Below, piece by piece: positions 16,314 through 25,872 of a stretch of DNA of 64,000 nucleotides. How positions within the stretch are numbered: the first letter of the stretch is position 1; the number at the start of each line of letters is the position of its first letter. The position numbers and the translations under genes are program-made. The notes under the pieces are model-generated. The model was not told the origin of the DNA. It worked only from the letters and a program-made list of their open reading frames with translations, and did no database searches. Origin of the DNA: Streptomyces sp. AM 2-1-1 (GTDB taxonomy: Bacteria; Actinomycetota; Actinomycetes; Streptomycetales; Streptomycetaceae); contig NZ_CP119147.1 in NCBI RefSeq assembly GCF_029167645.1, positions 4,668,501 to 4,732,500 on the forward strand. Direction: 5' to 3'.

Positions 16314-18017
16314 TCAGTGGTTGAGGAGGACGATCACGGCGCCCCACACGGTCAGCAGGACGTTGCCGACGGCGTAGGGAATCGTGTAGCCGAGCGTCGG
16401 GATCTGGGACTTCGACGTCTCGTTGAGCGCTCCGATCGCCGCCGTCGTGGTCTGGCCGCCGGCCAGTACGCCCATCAGGACGGGGAAACGGATGCGCTGG
16501 ACGTAGTGCCCGAACAGGAAGCCCACGAGCAGTGGGACCACGGTCGCGACGGCACCGAGCAACAGCAGGCCCCAGCCGGCCTCGGAGAGACCGCTCGTGA
16601 AGCTCGGTCCGGCGTTGATGCCGACGACGGCCACGAAGACACACAGCCCCAGGGTGTCCATGAACCACTGCGCGCCCGGCGGCACGTTGCCGTACGTCGG
16701 GTACTTGGCGCGGATCCAGCCGAAGACCAGCCCCATGATGAGGCCGCCCCCCGAGGTCGACAGCGAGATCGGTACCCCGCCCGCCGTGAGCGCGGGGATG
16801 CCCAGACAGCCGCCGAGGAAGACACCGAGCCCGACCCAGACCATGTCCGTGGCGAAACTGGTCGGCACGGGCTTGCCGATCGCCTGCGCGGCCGGGCCGA
16901 CGAGGCGCTCCGGGCCGGTCAGGACGAGGGTGTCGCCCCGCTCCACCCGCGTGGTCAGCCGGTAGGGGAACTCCGAGCCCGCCCGGTAGAGACGGTCGAC
17001 GTACACCCCGACCATGAAGGGCTCCCGGCGCAGCTCCTCGATCGTCCGGCCGAGTTGCGCCTTCTGGGAGGCGACGACGTGCAAGGACTCGGTCCGGTAG
17101 CCGAGCAGCTCCACGTCGTCGGCCTCGGGGCCGATGTGCGTACGGGCGTCGAAGTCGACGAGGTCGTGGCGGAGCGCGCTGACGGCGACGGTGTCGCCGG
17201 TCTCCAGGAGCCGCTCCTGCGAGGGCTCCAGCACGGTGCCGTCGCGCCGGACCGCGGTGAGGTAGATGCGGCGCCCGAAACCCCGCTGCTGCCGCTCGAC
17301 GTCCTCGACGCTCCGGCCGACGAGGTCCGGGCGCTCGACCCGGTAGGCGCGCAGCACCACCTCGTAGTAGCCCGCGCCCTCGTCGGGGTTCTCGTCGGGG
17401 GCGTCCAGCTCGGCGGCGAGTTCGGCGCTCTCCTCGGCGAGGTCGCGGCGGTAGAGCCGTGGCAGCACGTTGGCGAGCAGCATCGCGCAGAGGATCGTGC
17501 CGAGGGGGTACGTCACGGCGTACCCGACGGCGACCAGGTTCTCCTCGGACTTCACCTGGGCGGAGGAGAGCCCCGGCAGCGAGCCGATCGCGTCCTGCGC
17601 GACACCGATGGCCGCCGACTGGGTGAGCGCCCCGCTCATCAGGCCGGCACCGAGCCCGGGGCCGTACCCCAGCAGGTTCGCGAAGAGCCAGGAGACCAGC
17701 AGCCCGGACACGCAGACCACGACCGCGTTCAGCACCTGGGGGAGGCCGTCCCTGCGCAGACCGCGGAAGAACTGCGGCCCGACGCGGTAACCGAGGGCGA
17801 ACAGGAACATGATGAAGAAGAGGTTCTTCACCGTGTCGTCGATCTGGATCCCGAACTGCGCGCCGAGCACCAGCCCGACCACCAGACAGCCGGTGACCAC
17901 GCCCAGGGCGATGGTGCGGTAACGCACCTTTCCCAGCAGGAAGCCCAGGGCGACCACCAGGAAGACCAGGAGTTCGGGGTGGGGCTGGAAGACGTTCCGG
18001 TTCAGGAAGTCGATCAT
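16314..18017 (-). CDS. aspT: Aspartate:alanine antiporter family protein, copy 1
   Basis: 567 aa. Hydrophobic segments at both ends surround a soluble middle: an N-terminal block (LLVFLVVALGFLLGKV, IALGVVTGCLVVGLVLG, FFIMFLFALGYRVGPQFF), two RCK_C/TrkA_C-like domains (about 205-360), then a second membrane block (GLGVFLGGCLGIPAL, GGGLIMGLVFGWIRAKYPTYG, VLAGGQTTTAAIGALNETSK). This is the duplicated AspT/YidE fold. AspT of Tetragenococcus halophilus exchanges aspartate for alanine. The ATG at 18017 directly abuts the stop codon of copy 2 with no base between. The product of aspD immediately downstream supports the substrate assignment. Confidence 0.9.
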   Translation of the reverse strand: MIDFLNRNVFQPHPELLVFLVVALGFLLGKVRYRTIALGVVTGCLVVGLVLGAQFGIQIDDTVKNLFFIMFLFALGYRVGPQFFRGLRRDGLPQVLNAVVVCVSGLLVSWLFANLLGYGPGLGAGLMSGALTQSAAIGVAQDAIGSLPGLSSAQVKSEENLVAVGYAVTYPLGTILCAMLLANVLPRLYRRDLAEESAELAAELDAPDENPDEGAGYYEVVLRAYRVERPDLVGRSVEDVERQQRGFGRRIYLTAVRRDGTVLEPSQERLLETGDTVAVSALRHDLVDFDARTHIGPEADDVELLGYRTESLHVVASQKAQLGRTIEELRREPFMVGVYVDRLYRAGSEFPYRLTTRVERGDTLVLTGPERLVGPAAQAIGKPVPTSFATDMVWVGLGVFLGGCLGIPALTAGGVPISLSTSGGGLIMGLVFGWIRAKYPTYGNVPPGAQWFMDTLGLCVFVAVVGINAGPSFTSGLSEAGWGLLLLGAVATVVPLLVGFLFGHYVQRIRFPVLMGVLAGGQTTTAAIGALNETSKSQIPTLGYTIPYAVGNVLLTVWGAVIVLLNH

Positions 18018-19694
18018 TCAGGCCCCCAGGACGCCGACGAGGATCGGTCCGGTCAACGGCAGCAGGAAGTTGGAGAGGGTGTACGTGATCGTGTAACCGA
18101 GCAGGGGCACCGAGCTCTGCGCCACCTGGGTGACAGCGGTGATGGCGGGCGTGGAGCACTGCTGCCCGGCGATGGCACCGATCAGCAGCGGCTTCTCGAT
18201 CCTCAGCAGTCTTCGGCCGATGATCAGGGAGAGCGTCGCGGGCACCAGCACCATGGCGATGCCGGCGAGCGGCAGCAGGGCGCCGTACTCCTTGAGCAGT
18301 GGCCAGGCCTGCGGTCCGGCGGCCAGCCCGGTGCACGCGATGAAGACGGCGAGCCCCATGTCCTTCAAGGTCGTCGCGGCCTGCGGGGGGAACGCGCCGA
18401 AGGTCTGTCTGCGCGAGCGGAACCATCCGAAGAGCAGGCCCGAGATCAGACAGCCGCCGCCGGTGCCGAGCGACAGGGGGATGTCCCCGGCGTGGACGAC
18501 GATCTGGCCGAGCAGGGAGCCGGCCACGATCCCGAGCCCCAGGTAGATGAAGTCCGTGGAATCGTTCTTGACCACCGCCCCGATCTTCGCGACCACCTTC
18601 TTCAGGCCGTTCCGCGCCCCCACCAGGGTGAGGACGTCACCCCGGTAGAGCGTGGTCTCGCCGGTGGCCGGGAGGTGCTGGTCGTTGCGGACGACGTCGG
18701 TGATGTAGACCCCGTCCTCGCGGAACTCGGGGTGCGTACGCTCCAGGGCGTCGATGGACCTGCCGTGCGTCGCCTTCTCCGTCACGGCGACCTGGCTGGT
18801 GGCGAGGGGAGTGTCCAGCCCCGGAATGGCGGGTGTCTCGGGGCCGATCTCACGCCCCGCGTCGATGATGGCCGACCGCCGCCCCACGACTTGGACCAGG
18901 TCACTGAGGGTGAGTTCGAGGCCGGGGGAGGGGGTCAGGAGCTTGCTGCCCCGCTTGACGCCCTCGACCGTGACCCGGCCACCGAGCGCCTGCTCCAGCC
19001 CGCCCACGGTACGCCCGTCGGCGAGCGTCACCAGGTAGGTCCGGCCCACCGTGCTGGGCAGCGCCTCCCGTTCGTCGGACTCCAGTCCGGAGGAACCGCC
19101 GCGCATCCGCTCCCAGAGCTCGCGGGAGGCCTCCGCCAGGTTGATGCGCAGCAGCATCGGCATGATCTGGCTGGTCAGCAGCACGATGGTGATGAGACCG
19201 AAGAGGTAGCAGACCGTGTACGCGGTGGCGACGTGCCCCTGGTACTGACCGACCTGCTCGGCGGTCAGGCCGCTGAGCTTCCCGATGGCCTCGGTGGCCG
19301 TACCCACGACCGCGGACTCGGTGGCGGCCCCGGCGAGGATGCCGGACGCGGTGCCGACGTCCAGGTCGAAGGCCTTGGCCAGCCCGTACGCGATGCCGAG
19401 CACGCAGACCAGCTCGATGAGGCAGAGAGCGAAGTACCGCAGGCTGCCGCGGTTCAGGTTGGCGAAGAACTGCGGCCCCGCCATGTACCCCAGCGAGAAG
19501 ATGAAGAGGGCGAAGAAGACCGTCTTGACGTCGTCGTCGACACTGACGTGCCGGGTGCCCAGGAGCAGCGAGACGATCAGCGTGCCGCAGATGCCGCCGA
19601 GGGTGATCGGCCCGACGTGTGCCTTGCCCACCAGGTAGCCGAGGGCGAGACAGAGGAAGAGGGCGAGTTCGGGGTGGTCGCGGAGAACCCCCAT
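18018..19694 (-). CDS. Aspartate:alanine antiporter family protein, copy 2
   Basis: 558 aa with the same architecture as the adjacent copy: membrane block (LALFLCLALGYLVGKA, FFALFIFSLGYMAGPQFF, ILAGAATESAVVGTATEAIG), two RCK_C-type domains, and a C-terminal block (GGGCLISGLLFGWFRSRRQTFG, AIAGQQCSTPAITAVTQ). The proteins differ throughout, so the duplication is old. Two tandem AspT genes before one aspD raise the possibility of a hetero-dimer or two substrate specificities. The start at 19694 has a weak GGCGAGG site about 9 bases upstream. This is the promoter-proximal gene of the unit. Confidence 0.88.
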   Translation of the reverse strand: MGVLRDHPELALFLCLALGYLVGKAHVGPITLGGICGTLIVSLLLGTRHVSVDDDVKTVFFALFIFSLGYMAGPQFFANLNRGSLRYFALCLIELVCVLGIAYGLAKAFDLDVGTASGILAGAATESAVVGTATEAIGKLSGLTAEQVGQYQGHVATAYTVCYLFGLITIVLLTSQIMPMLLRINLAEASRELWERMRGGSSGLESDEREALPSTVGRTYLVTLADGRTVGGLEQALGGRVTVEGVKRGSKLLTPSPGLELTLSDLVQVVGRRSAIIDAGREIGPETPAIPGLDTPLATSQVAVTEKATHGRSIDALERTHPEFREDGVYITDVVRNDQHLPATGETTLYRGDVLTLVGARNGLKKVVAKIGAVVKNDSTDFIYLGLGIVAGSLLGQIVVHAGDIPLSLGTGGGCLISGLLFGWFRSRRQTFGAFPPQAATTLKDMGLAVFIACTGLAAGPQAWPLLKEYGALLPLAGIAMVLVPATLSLIIGRRLLRIEKPLLIGAIAGQQCSTPAITAVTQVAQSSVPLLGYTITYTLSNFLLPLTGPILVGVLGA

Positions 19695-20389
19695 ACCGCG
19701 TCAGCCTCGCCGGGCAAAAGTGATGATGAGTGACATAGGGGAGAAAGTACCAAGGGTGCGGAGAGGTGGCACGGCGACGGCGCGGCGGGGCGGCGCCCCC
19801 TGGTTGCGAGAAGCTCTCTCCTGCGCGTCCCGCCCCTCCTGCGCGACCCGGCGGGTCCCGCGGGGCGGTGGGGGAAGATCGTGCGGCCTTCGAGGAAAGA
19901 ACACGATCGGGCCACAGTCGGCGCTCGTGATTGCTTCGGGCGGGGTCCCTGTTCACTTTTCGGCGGGACCCCTGACGCTCGGACCGGGTAAAGAACCGGC
20001 CAGCGGGTAGGGCTCGTTGAGGGTTGGCGTGTTCTGAGCGGTGGGGCCCTCCCCGCCCGGTGAACCGGCTCCCACCTGCGGGGATTCGTTGAGGGTGTGT
20101 CAACGAACCGAACACCTCGCCAATTGGCAAGCCCTGTGCGGGACACGGTCTCGTGACTTGCCGGACACGCTCGCGCAACGGAAGCGTCTTCAAGTCTTGA
20201 CACCCACCCCCTTGAGGCAGCAACCTTCCGTCATCGGCGCATGGGAGCGCTCCCACATCGCACACCCGTTTCAACGTGCGATCGGCACTGCCCGTGCTTC
20301 CCCCCAGTACAACCTGGCGCGGCACTCACGGCGCCTGGGTCCCGCAGTGAGTCAACCGCCAGTCACACCCTGGAAATAGGAGTAGTGGA
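19695..20389. promoter_or_regulatory. Divergent control region between aspT and cebE
   Basis: 695 bp without a gene. Visible elements are an 8-bp inverted repeat GGGGTCCC/GGGACCCC (19942-19972), a perfect inverted repeat TTCGTTGA/TCAACGAA with 7-base spacer (20085-20107), a second copy of CGTTGAGGGT near 20010, a TTGACA -35 candidate at 20197-20202 (with only a weak -10 at a suitable distance), and the CebR operator at 20242-20255. The left part presumably holds the aspT promoter. Confidence 0.6.
20242..20255. promoter_or_regulatory. CebR operator upstream of cebE
   Basis: Perfect 14-bp palindrome TGGGAGCGCTCCCA, the known CebR box. It lies 45 bases after a TTGACA box and 134 bases before cebE, consistent with a roadblock or promoter-overlapping repressor site relieved by cellobiose/cellotriose. 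Confidence 0.93.
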
Positions 20390-21718
20390 ATGCGCATCAC
20401 CCGCAACGTCGCAGGTCGACGCCGTAGAGCCGCGATCGTGGCCACCACTGGCCTGACGGCCACCGCCCTGCTGCTCACGGGCTGCAGCGACTCGTCGGAC
20501 GACGAGGGCAGCAGCACCGACGCCGCCGGCGGCAACATCACGCTGACCGTCGCCGACTTCGGCCAGTTCGGGTACAAGGAAGCCGGTCTCTTCGCCGAGT
20601 ACCACAAGCTCCACCCGAACATCACGGTCAAGGAAGACACCACGGCCGACGAGAAGGTCTACTACCCGAAGCTGCTCCAGCAGCTGAACTCGGGCAGCGG
20701 CCTGGCGGACGTCCAGGGTCTGGAGGTCGGCCGCATCAAGGAGCTGACCGACACCAAGGGTGACCAGTTCGCGGACCTGAGCAAGGTCATCAGCGCGACG
20801 GACTTCGTCTCGTGGAAGGCCAAGCAGGCCACCACCGCGAGCGGGGCGCTCATCGGCGCCGGCACGGACATCGGCCCGATGTCGCTCTGCTTCAACACGG
20901 AGCTCTTCAAGAAGGCCGGCCTGCCGACCGACCGCACCGAGGTCGCCAAGCTGGTCGAGGGCGGCTGGGAGGACTACCTCAAGCTCGGTGAGACCTACAA
21001 GAAGAAGGCCCCCGCGGGCACCTTCTTCATGGACTCCGCCAGCGCGATGTTCAACGCCGTGGTCAGCTCGAACGCGAAGCAGTACTACGACGAAGACGGC
21101 AAGGCGATCTACAAGGACAGCCCCAGCGTCAAGCAGGGCTGGAACCTGGCCGCCGAGGCTGCCGACAAGAAGCTGACCCAGGGCCTCGCCCAGTTCAGCG
21201 ACCCGTGGGCCGCCGCGCTCCGCAAGGGCACCATCGCCACCGTCGCCTGCCCGGCGTGGATGGCCGGTCAGATCTCGGTCAACGCCGGTGACGCCAACAA
21301 GGGCAAGTGGGACATCACCAGCGCGCCGGGTGCCACCGCCGCCAACTGGGGTGGCTCCTTCCTCGGTGTTCCGAGCTCCGGCAAGCACGTCGACGAGGCC
21401 ATCAAGCTCGTCGCCTGGCTGACCGCCCCCGAGCAGCAGGCCGCCGTCTTCAAGGCGATCGGTTCCTTCCCGTCCAACAAGGGTGCGTACGACCTGCCGG
21501 GCGTCAAGGACGCCAAGCTGCCGTACTTCAACGACGCCCCCATCGGTGAGATCTACGCCGGTGAGGCCAACGCCATCCCCGAGGCCGTTCTCGGCCCGAA
21601 GGACGCGACCATCAAGGACACCATCTCCACCCAGATCAACAACATGGAGCAGCGCGGCACGAGCCCGGACGACGCCTGGGACGCCGCGACCAAGGCGATC
21701 GACAAGGTGATCGGCTGA
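20390..21718 (+). CDS. cebE: Cellobiose/cellotriose-binding lipoprotein
   Basis: 442 aa extracellular solute-binding protein. The N-terminus has a basic stretch (RRRRAA), a hydrophobic core and the lipobox LLTGC at about residues 28-32, giving lipid-anchored Cys32. The mature protein is family 1 (MalE-like) with a conserved sugar-binding pattern (GTDIGPMSLCFNTELF, GWEDYLKLGETY, ACPAWMAGQI). It is the first gene of the ceb operon and the best-known ligand in Streptomyces is cellobiose/cellotriose. Composition is richer in Lys and Asn than neighbours, as usual for secreted proteins. A GGAG-type site (AATAGGAGTAGTGG) precedes the ATG. Confidence 0.94.
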   Translation: MRITRNVAGRRRRAAIVATTGLTATALLLTGCSDSSDDEGSSTDAAGGNITLTVADFGQFGYKEAGLFAEYHKLHPNITVKEDTTADEKVYYPKLLQQLNSGSGLADVQGLEVGRIKELTDTKGDQFADLSKVISATDFVSWKAKQATTASGALIGAGTDIGPMSLCFNTELFKKAGLPTDRTEVAKLVEGGWEDYLKLGETYKKKAPAGTFFMDSASAMFNAVVSSNAKQYYDEDGKAIYKDSPSVKQGWNLAAEAADKKLTQGLAQFSDPWAAALRKGTIATVACPAWMAGQISVNAGDANKGKWDITSAPGATAANWGGSFLGVPSSGKHVDEAIKLVAWLTAPEQQAAVFKAIGSFPSNKGAYDLPGVKDAKLPYFNDAPIGEIYAGEANAIPEAVLGPKDATIKDTISTQINNMEQRGTSPDDAWDAATKAIDKVIG

Positions 21719-22358
21719 TCCCCGGCGGTGCGGAAGGTCCACGGGCCTCCCGCACCGCCTCGGCGTGCGCCCGCCACCCCGTCCGGGGCGGGCGCACGCC
21801 ACCCGCCCGTTCGCCCGGGCCGCCCGCACACCGGGCCCGGGCGAACGGGCGGCAGGAAGAACCGCCGGTACGCACCTCACCGGCACGCACCGCACGTACG
21901 CCGCACCACCGCACCGGGAACCACCGCACCACCGCACCACCGCACCACCGCACGAAGCGTCGCCCGCACCGCTGGGCACCGGTCCCTCCGGCACGCCGCC
22001 AGGCCGTTCCACCGGCCCCGCCGGCCCGCCGCCCGAGGTCCGACCGGGGAGACGAACCGCCGGCCTCCCCGGCCCGTGGACGCGGGCACACACTGGTTTT
22101 CACGGGCTCACCGGTTCGCCGCGCAGGCGCCGAGAGCCCGTCGCCGCACCGACGTACGACCGGCCTCCCCGGCCCGCACCACCCCGTCCGTCACCCGCCG
22201 GTTCCGCACAGCCGGCCCGGTACGGACGGCTCCCGCCCACTTCGCCCCACCCGACCGGTACCGCTCCGCACCCCACCGGGACGCGCAGTCCCGTATCCGG
22301 GCCGGCCCGGTACCGATCGACGCGCCCGCCGGCGCACCCCAGGGAAGGACTCCCGCCC
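21719..22358 (+). other. Long cebE-cebF spacer with short tandem repeats
   Basis: 640 bp with no convincing gene; open frames here are extensions of cebF without family sequence. It contains a CACCACCG-type microrepeat tract (ACCACCGC units near 21901-21950), and a long run of sequence with very high Cys/Arg/Pro-coding bias but no start with a ribosome site. The spacing is much longer than the usual gap between a binding-protein gene and its permease. It may hold an mRNA stability or attenuation element lowering permease expression relative to the binding protein. Confidence 0.5.
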
Positions 22359-23354
22359 GTGGCAACCTCGACCCCCACCCGGGACGCCTACGTCCCGCCG
22401 CCCCGTGGTTCCCGCCAGAAACCGGCGAGCAGCCGGCAGACCTGGCGGAGCCGGATGTGGCGGTTCGACGACAAGGTGTCCCCGTACGCGTACATCGCTC
22501 CGTTCTTCCTGGTCTTCGGGGCCTTCGGCCTCTACCCGCTCATCTACACCGGCTGGATCGCCCTCCACCGCGTCGAGATGACCGGCATGGACCAGATGGA
22601 ATGGGTCGGCTTCGACAACTTCACGAAGATCCTCCAGGACTCCGAGTTCTGGACGGCCGTCTCCAACACGTTCCTGATCGGTGTCATCTCCACCGTTCCG
22701 CAGCTCCTGGTGGCGCTGGGCCTGGCCCACCTGCTCAACTACAAGCTGCGTGCCAGCACCTTCTGGCGCACCGTCATCCTCACGCCGTACGCGACCTCGG
22801 TCGCCACCGCGGCCCTCGTCTTCGCCCTGGTCTTCCGGACCGACGGCGGGCTCCTCAACTGGGTCCTGCACTTCATCGGCCTCGGCGACACCAACTGGGC
22901 CAACGGCCACTGGACCTCGAAGGTCGCCATCTCGGTCATGGTGATCTGGCGCTGGACCGGTTACAACGCGCTGATCTACCTCGCCGCGATGCAGGCCGTG
23001 CCGGCCGACCTCTACGAGGCGGCCTCACTGGACGGCGCCAACCGCTGGCAGCAGTTCCTCAAGGTGACCATCCCCTCGCTGCGGCCGACGATCCTCTTCA
23101 CGATCGTCATCTCCACCATCGGCTCCATGCAGCTGTTCGGTGAGCCGCTGCTGCTGGAAGGCGGCCAGATCGGCTCCTCCGGCGGCACCGAGAACCAGTA
23201 CGAGACGCTCAGCATCTACCTGTACAACTACGGCTGGAACCTCGGACACCTCGGCATGTCCGCCGCCGTGGCCTGGGCCATGCTCGCCCTCCTGCTGGCC
23301 ATCGCGCTGATCAACTGGATCATCGGCCGCTTCGTACGCCGTTCCGCGGCCTGA
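22359..23354 (+). CDS. cebF: Cellobiose ABC transporter permease, MalF type
   Basis: 331 aa from a GTG at 22359 with AGGGAAGGA upstream; the frame is open further upstream but the conserved permease starts after this codon. About six membrane segments are visible, beginning with YAYIAPFFLVFGAFGLYPLI. The cytoplasmic EAA loop reads EAASLDGANRWQQFLKVTIP, the site that docks on the ATPase (MsiK, encoded elsewhere in Streptomyces). The loop FGEPLLLEGGQIGSSGG lies near the end of transport segments. With CebG and CebE it imports cello-oligosaccharides. No ATPase gene is in this locus, as expected for MsiK-served systems. Confidence 0.94.
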   Translation: MATSTPTRDAYVPPPRGSRQKPASSRQTWRSRMWRFDDKVSPYAYIAPFFLVFGAFGLYPLIYTGWIALHRVEMTGMDQMEWVGFDNFTKILQDSEFWTAVSNTFLIGVISTVPQLLVALGLAHLLNYKLRASTFWRTVILTPYATSVATAALVFALVFRTDGGLLNWVLHFIGLGDTNWANGHWTSKVAISVMVIWRWTGYNALIYLAAMQAVPADLYEAASLDGANRWQQFLKVTIPSLRPTILFTIVISTIGSMQLFGEPLLLEGGQIGSSGGTENQYETLSIYLYNYGWNLGHLGMSAAVAWAMLALLLAIALINWIIGRFVRRSAA

Positions 23355-23372
23355 CCGGGAGCGATACCTCTC

Positions 23373-24290
23373 ATGACCATCACCAGCACCCCCGCCAAGG
23401 TCTCCGCCCCCGGGCGTCCGAAGCCGGACCGCCGCGCGCCCCGCAAGGCTCGCCTCGCCATGGGCGCGGGCGACACCCACAAGGCCGGGCCGTTCACCTA
23501 CATCGCGCTGATCGTCATCGGCATCGGCTCCATCCTGCCGCTGTACTGGACGTTCGTCGCCGCCTCGCACACCCAGGACGAGGTCCTGGCCAGCACGCCG
23601 CCGTTCCTGCCGGGCGGCCGGCTCTGGCACAACCTCCAGGCCGCCTGGGAGGGCGCCGCCCTCGGCAAGGCGATCGTCAACACCCTCATCGTCTCGGCGT
23701 CCATCACCGCCGCGACGCTGTTCTTCTGCACCCTCGCCGGCTACGCCTTCGCCAAGATGCGCTTCAAGGGCCGCGGCTGGCTGATGACCGCGGTCATCGC
23801 CACCCTGACGATCCCGCCGCAGCTCAGCGTCGTCCCGCTCTTCATGATGATGTCGGACATCGGGTGGAGCGGAAAGCTCGAGTCGGTGATCTTCCCGACC
23901 CTGGTCAGCGCGTTCGGTGTCTTCTTCATGCGGCAGTACCTGCTGGAGGCGCTTCCGTACGAGCTGATCGAGGCCGCCAAGATCGACGGCGCGAGCAACT
24001 TCCGCATCGTGCTCAGCGTGGTGCTGCCGGTGGCGCGCCCCGCGATGATGGTGCTCGGCATGCTCACCTTCGTCCAGGCGTGGAACGACTTCTTCTGGCC
24101 GTACCTCGCGCTCAACCAGCAGAACCCCACGATCCAGGTGGCCCTCGGCCAGCTGAGCGCCTCGTACACGCCGGACCAGTCGATCGTCATGGCGGGCGCC
24201 CTGATCAGTACGCTTCCCCTGCTGGTGGTGTTCGTGGTCTTCGGCAAGCAGATCGTCGGCGGCATCATGTCCGGCGCGGTCAAGGGCTGA
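23373..24290 (+). CDS. cebG: Cellobiose ABC transporter permease, MalG type
   Basis: 305 aa, starting 18 bp after cebF. There is a basic N-terminal tail then hydrophobic segments beginning with TYIALIVIGIGSILPLYWTF. The EAA motif is EAAKIDGASNFRIVLSVVLP. TLTIPPQLSVVPLFMMM and NDFFWPYLALNQQNPTIQVALG are typical MalG sequence. Acts as the second half of the CebFG channel. A 102-bp spacer and a CebR box separate it from bglC. Confidence 0.95.
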   Translation: MTITSTPAKVSAPGRPKPDRRAPRKARLAMGAGDTHKAGPFTYIALIVIGIGSILPLYWTFVAASHTQDEVLASTPPFLPGGRLWHNLQAAWEGAALGKAIVNTLIVSASITAATLFFCTLAGYAFAKMRFKGRGWLMTAVIATLTIPPQLSVVPLFMMMSDIGWSGKLESVIFPTLVSAFGVFFMRQYLLEALPYELIEAAKIDGASNFRIVLSVVLPVARPAMMVLGMLTFVQAWNDFFWPYLALNQQNPTIQVALGQLSASYTPDQSIVMAGALISTLPLLVVFVVFGKQIVGGIMSGAVKG

Positions 24291-24377
24291 TACACCCCGG
24301 CCCGTACCCTCCGGTACCCCGCGCGCCGCCCTCACGGTGCCCGCGCGGGCCCGGAGCCCCCTCTTCCTCTTCATCCA

Positions 24378-24391
24378 TGGGAGCGCTCCCG
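24378..24391. promoter_or_regulatory. CebR operator immediately upstream of bglC
   Basis: TGGGAGCGCTCCCG matches 13 of 14 positions of the CebR box and ends one base before the bglC ATG at 24393. A repressor here would block initiation or elongation into bglC. Confidence 0.88.
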
Positions 24392-24392
24392 C

Positions 24393-25844
24393 ATGACAGC
24401 TGTACGCCCTGACCTCGCGCCCAAGCAGGCCGTCGACGCCACCGTCTTTCCGCCCGGATTCGTCTGGGGCGCGGCCACCGCGGCCTACCAGGTCGAAGGC
24501 GCCGCCGCGGAAGACGGCCGTACGCCGTCCATCTGGGACACCTTCTCCCGCACGCCCGGCAAGGTCCGCAACGGTGACACCGGGGACATCGCCGGAGACC
24601 ACTACCACCGCTACCGCGACGACGTGGCGATGATGAAGGACCTGGGCCTCGGCGCCTACCGCTTCTCCATCTCCTGGTCCCGCGTGCAGCCGACCGGCCG
24701 CGGTCCGGCCGTCGAGCGCGGCCTCGACTTCTACCGCAAGCTCGTCGACGAGCTGCTCGAAGCGGGCATCCAGCCCGTCGCGACCCTCTACCACTGGGAC
24801 CTCCCGCAGGAGTTGGAGGACGCCGGCGGCTGGCCCGAGCGCGCCACCGCCGAGCGGTTCGCCGACTACGCGGCGATCATGGCCGGCGCCCTCGGCGACC
24901 GCGTCGGCACGTGGACCACGCTCAACGAGCCCTGGTGCTCCGCCTACCTCGGTTACGCCTCGGGCGTCCACGCCCCCGGCCGTACCGACCCCGGCGCGTC
25001 GCTCCAGGCGGCCCACCACCTCAACCTCGCCCACGGACGGGCGATCGAGGCTCTGCGCGCTTCCATCCCCGCCAGTGCGCAGACCTCGGTCACCCTCAAC
25101 CTCCACCAGGTGCGCCCGCTCAGCGACGCCCCCGGCGACGTCGACGCGGCCCGCCGCATCGACGCGGTCGGCAACCGGGTCTTCACCGGCCCGATCCTGC
25201 ACGGCGCGTACCCCGAGGACCTGATCGCCGACACCAAGCACCTCGTCGACTGGTCGAAGCTGGTGCACGACGGCGACCTGGCGACGATCTCCCGCCCGAT
25301 CGACGTCCTCGGCATCAACTACTACGCGCCGACCCTGGTCACCGACCCTTCGGAGGGCGGTGCGGAGAGCAACAGCCACGCGCACGGCGCCAGTTCGCAC
25401 TCGCCGTGGCCCGGCTCCGAGCACGTCGCCTTCCACAAGGCCGACGGCAAGCCCGTCACCGCGATGGACTGGTCCATCGACCCGGACGGTCTGCACGCCC
25501 TGCTGACGGAGACCGCCCGCGAGTTCCCGGACGTGGCCCTCATGGTCACCGAGAACGGCGCCGCCTTCGACGACTACGTCTCGCCCGAGGGCCGTGTCGA
25601 GGACCCCGAGCGCATCGCGTACCTGCACGGCCACATCGACGCCGTCCGTCGCGCCATCGCCGACGGTGTCGACGTCCGCGGCTACTTCCTCTGGTCGCTG
25701 ATGGACAACTTCGAGTGGGCGTACGGCTATTCGAAGCGCTTCGGCATGGTGTACGTCGACTACGCCACGCAGACCCGCACCCCCAAGGCGAGTGCCCACT
25801 GGTACGCCGACGTGATCCGCCGGCACGGACTCCCGCAGTCCTGA
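24393..25844 (+). CDS. bglC: GH1 beta-glucosidase, cytoplasmic
   Basis: 483 aa. The acid/base Glu is in [17 protein letters not shown] and the nucleophile Glu in [12 protein letters not shown], the two glutamates of family GH1 retaining beta-glucosidases. N-terminal [16 protein letters not shown] and the [17 protein letters not shown] region are typical, as is [18 protein letters not shown] near the end. No signal peptide, so imported cellobiose is hydrolysed to glucose inside the cell. The ATG overlaps the 3' edge of a CebR box, so no ordinary Shine-Dalgarno is visible other than GGGAGCG within the operator. It ends at a long perfect hairpin. Confidence 0.96.
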   Translation: MTAVRPDLAPKQAVDATVFPPGFVWGAATAAYQVEGAAAEDGRTPSIWDTFSRTPGKVRNGDTGDIAGDHYHRYRDDVAMMKDLGLGAYRFSISWSRVQPTGRGPAVERGLDFYRKLVDELLEAGIQPVATLYHWDLPQELEDAGGWPERATAERFADYAAIMAGALGDRVGTWTTLNEPWCSAYLGYASGVHAPGRTDPGASLQAAHHLNLAHGRAIEALRASIPASAQTSVTLNLHQVRPLSDAPGDVDAARRIDAVGNRVFTGPILHGAYPEDLIADTKHLVDWSKLVHDGDLATISRPIDVLGINYYAPTLVTDPSEGGAESNSHAHGASSHSPWPGSEHVAFHKADGKPVTAMDWSIDPDGLHALLTETAREFPDVALMVTENGAAFDDYVSPEGRVEDPERIAYLHGHIDAVRRAIADGVDVRGYFLWSLMDNFEWAYGYSKRFGMVYVDYATQTRTPKASAHWYADVIRRHGLPQS

Positions 25845-25872
25845 CGCACCGTCCTCCTGCGGGCACGGACCC

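Noticed and set aside
16194..19733. 1179-aa plus-strand open frame opposite the aspT genes and the start of aspD
   Set aside because: It is antisense to aspT1 and aspT2, which have clear family sequence, and its translation is a compositionally biased Gly/Asp/Glu/Arg string. It is a GC-bias shadow.
21728..22358. Upstream extension of the cebF frame from about 21765
   Set aside because: The 198 extra residues are low-complexity, and the GTG at 22359 has a good ribosome site and starts typical CebF sequence.
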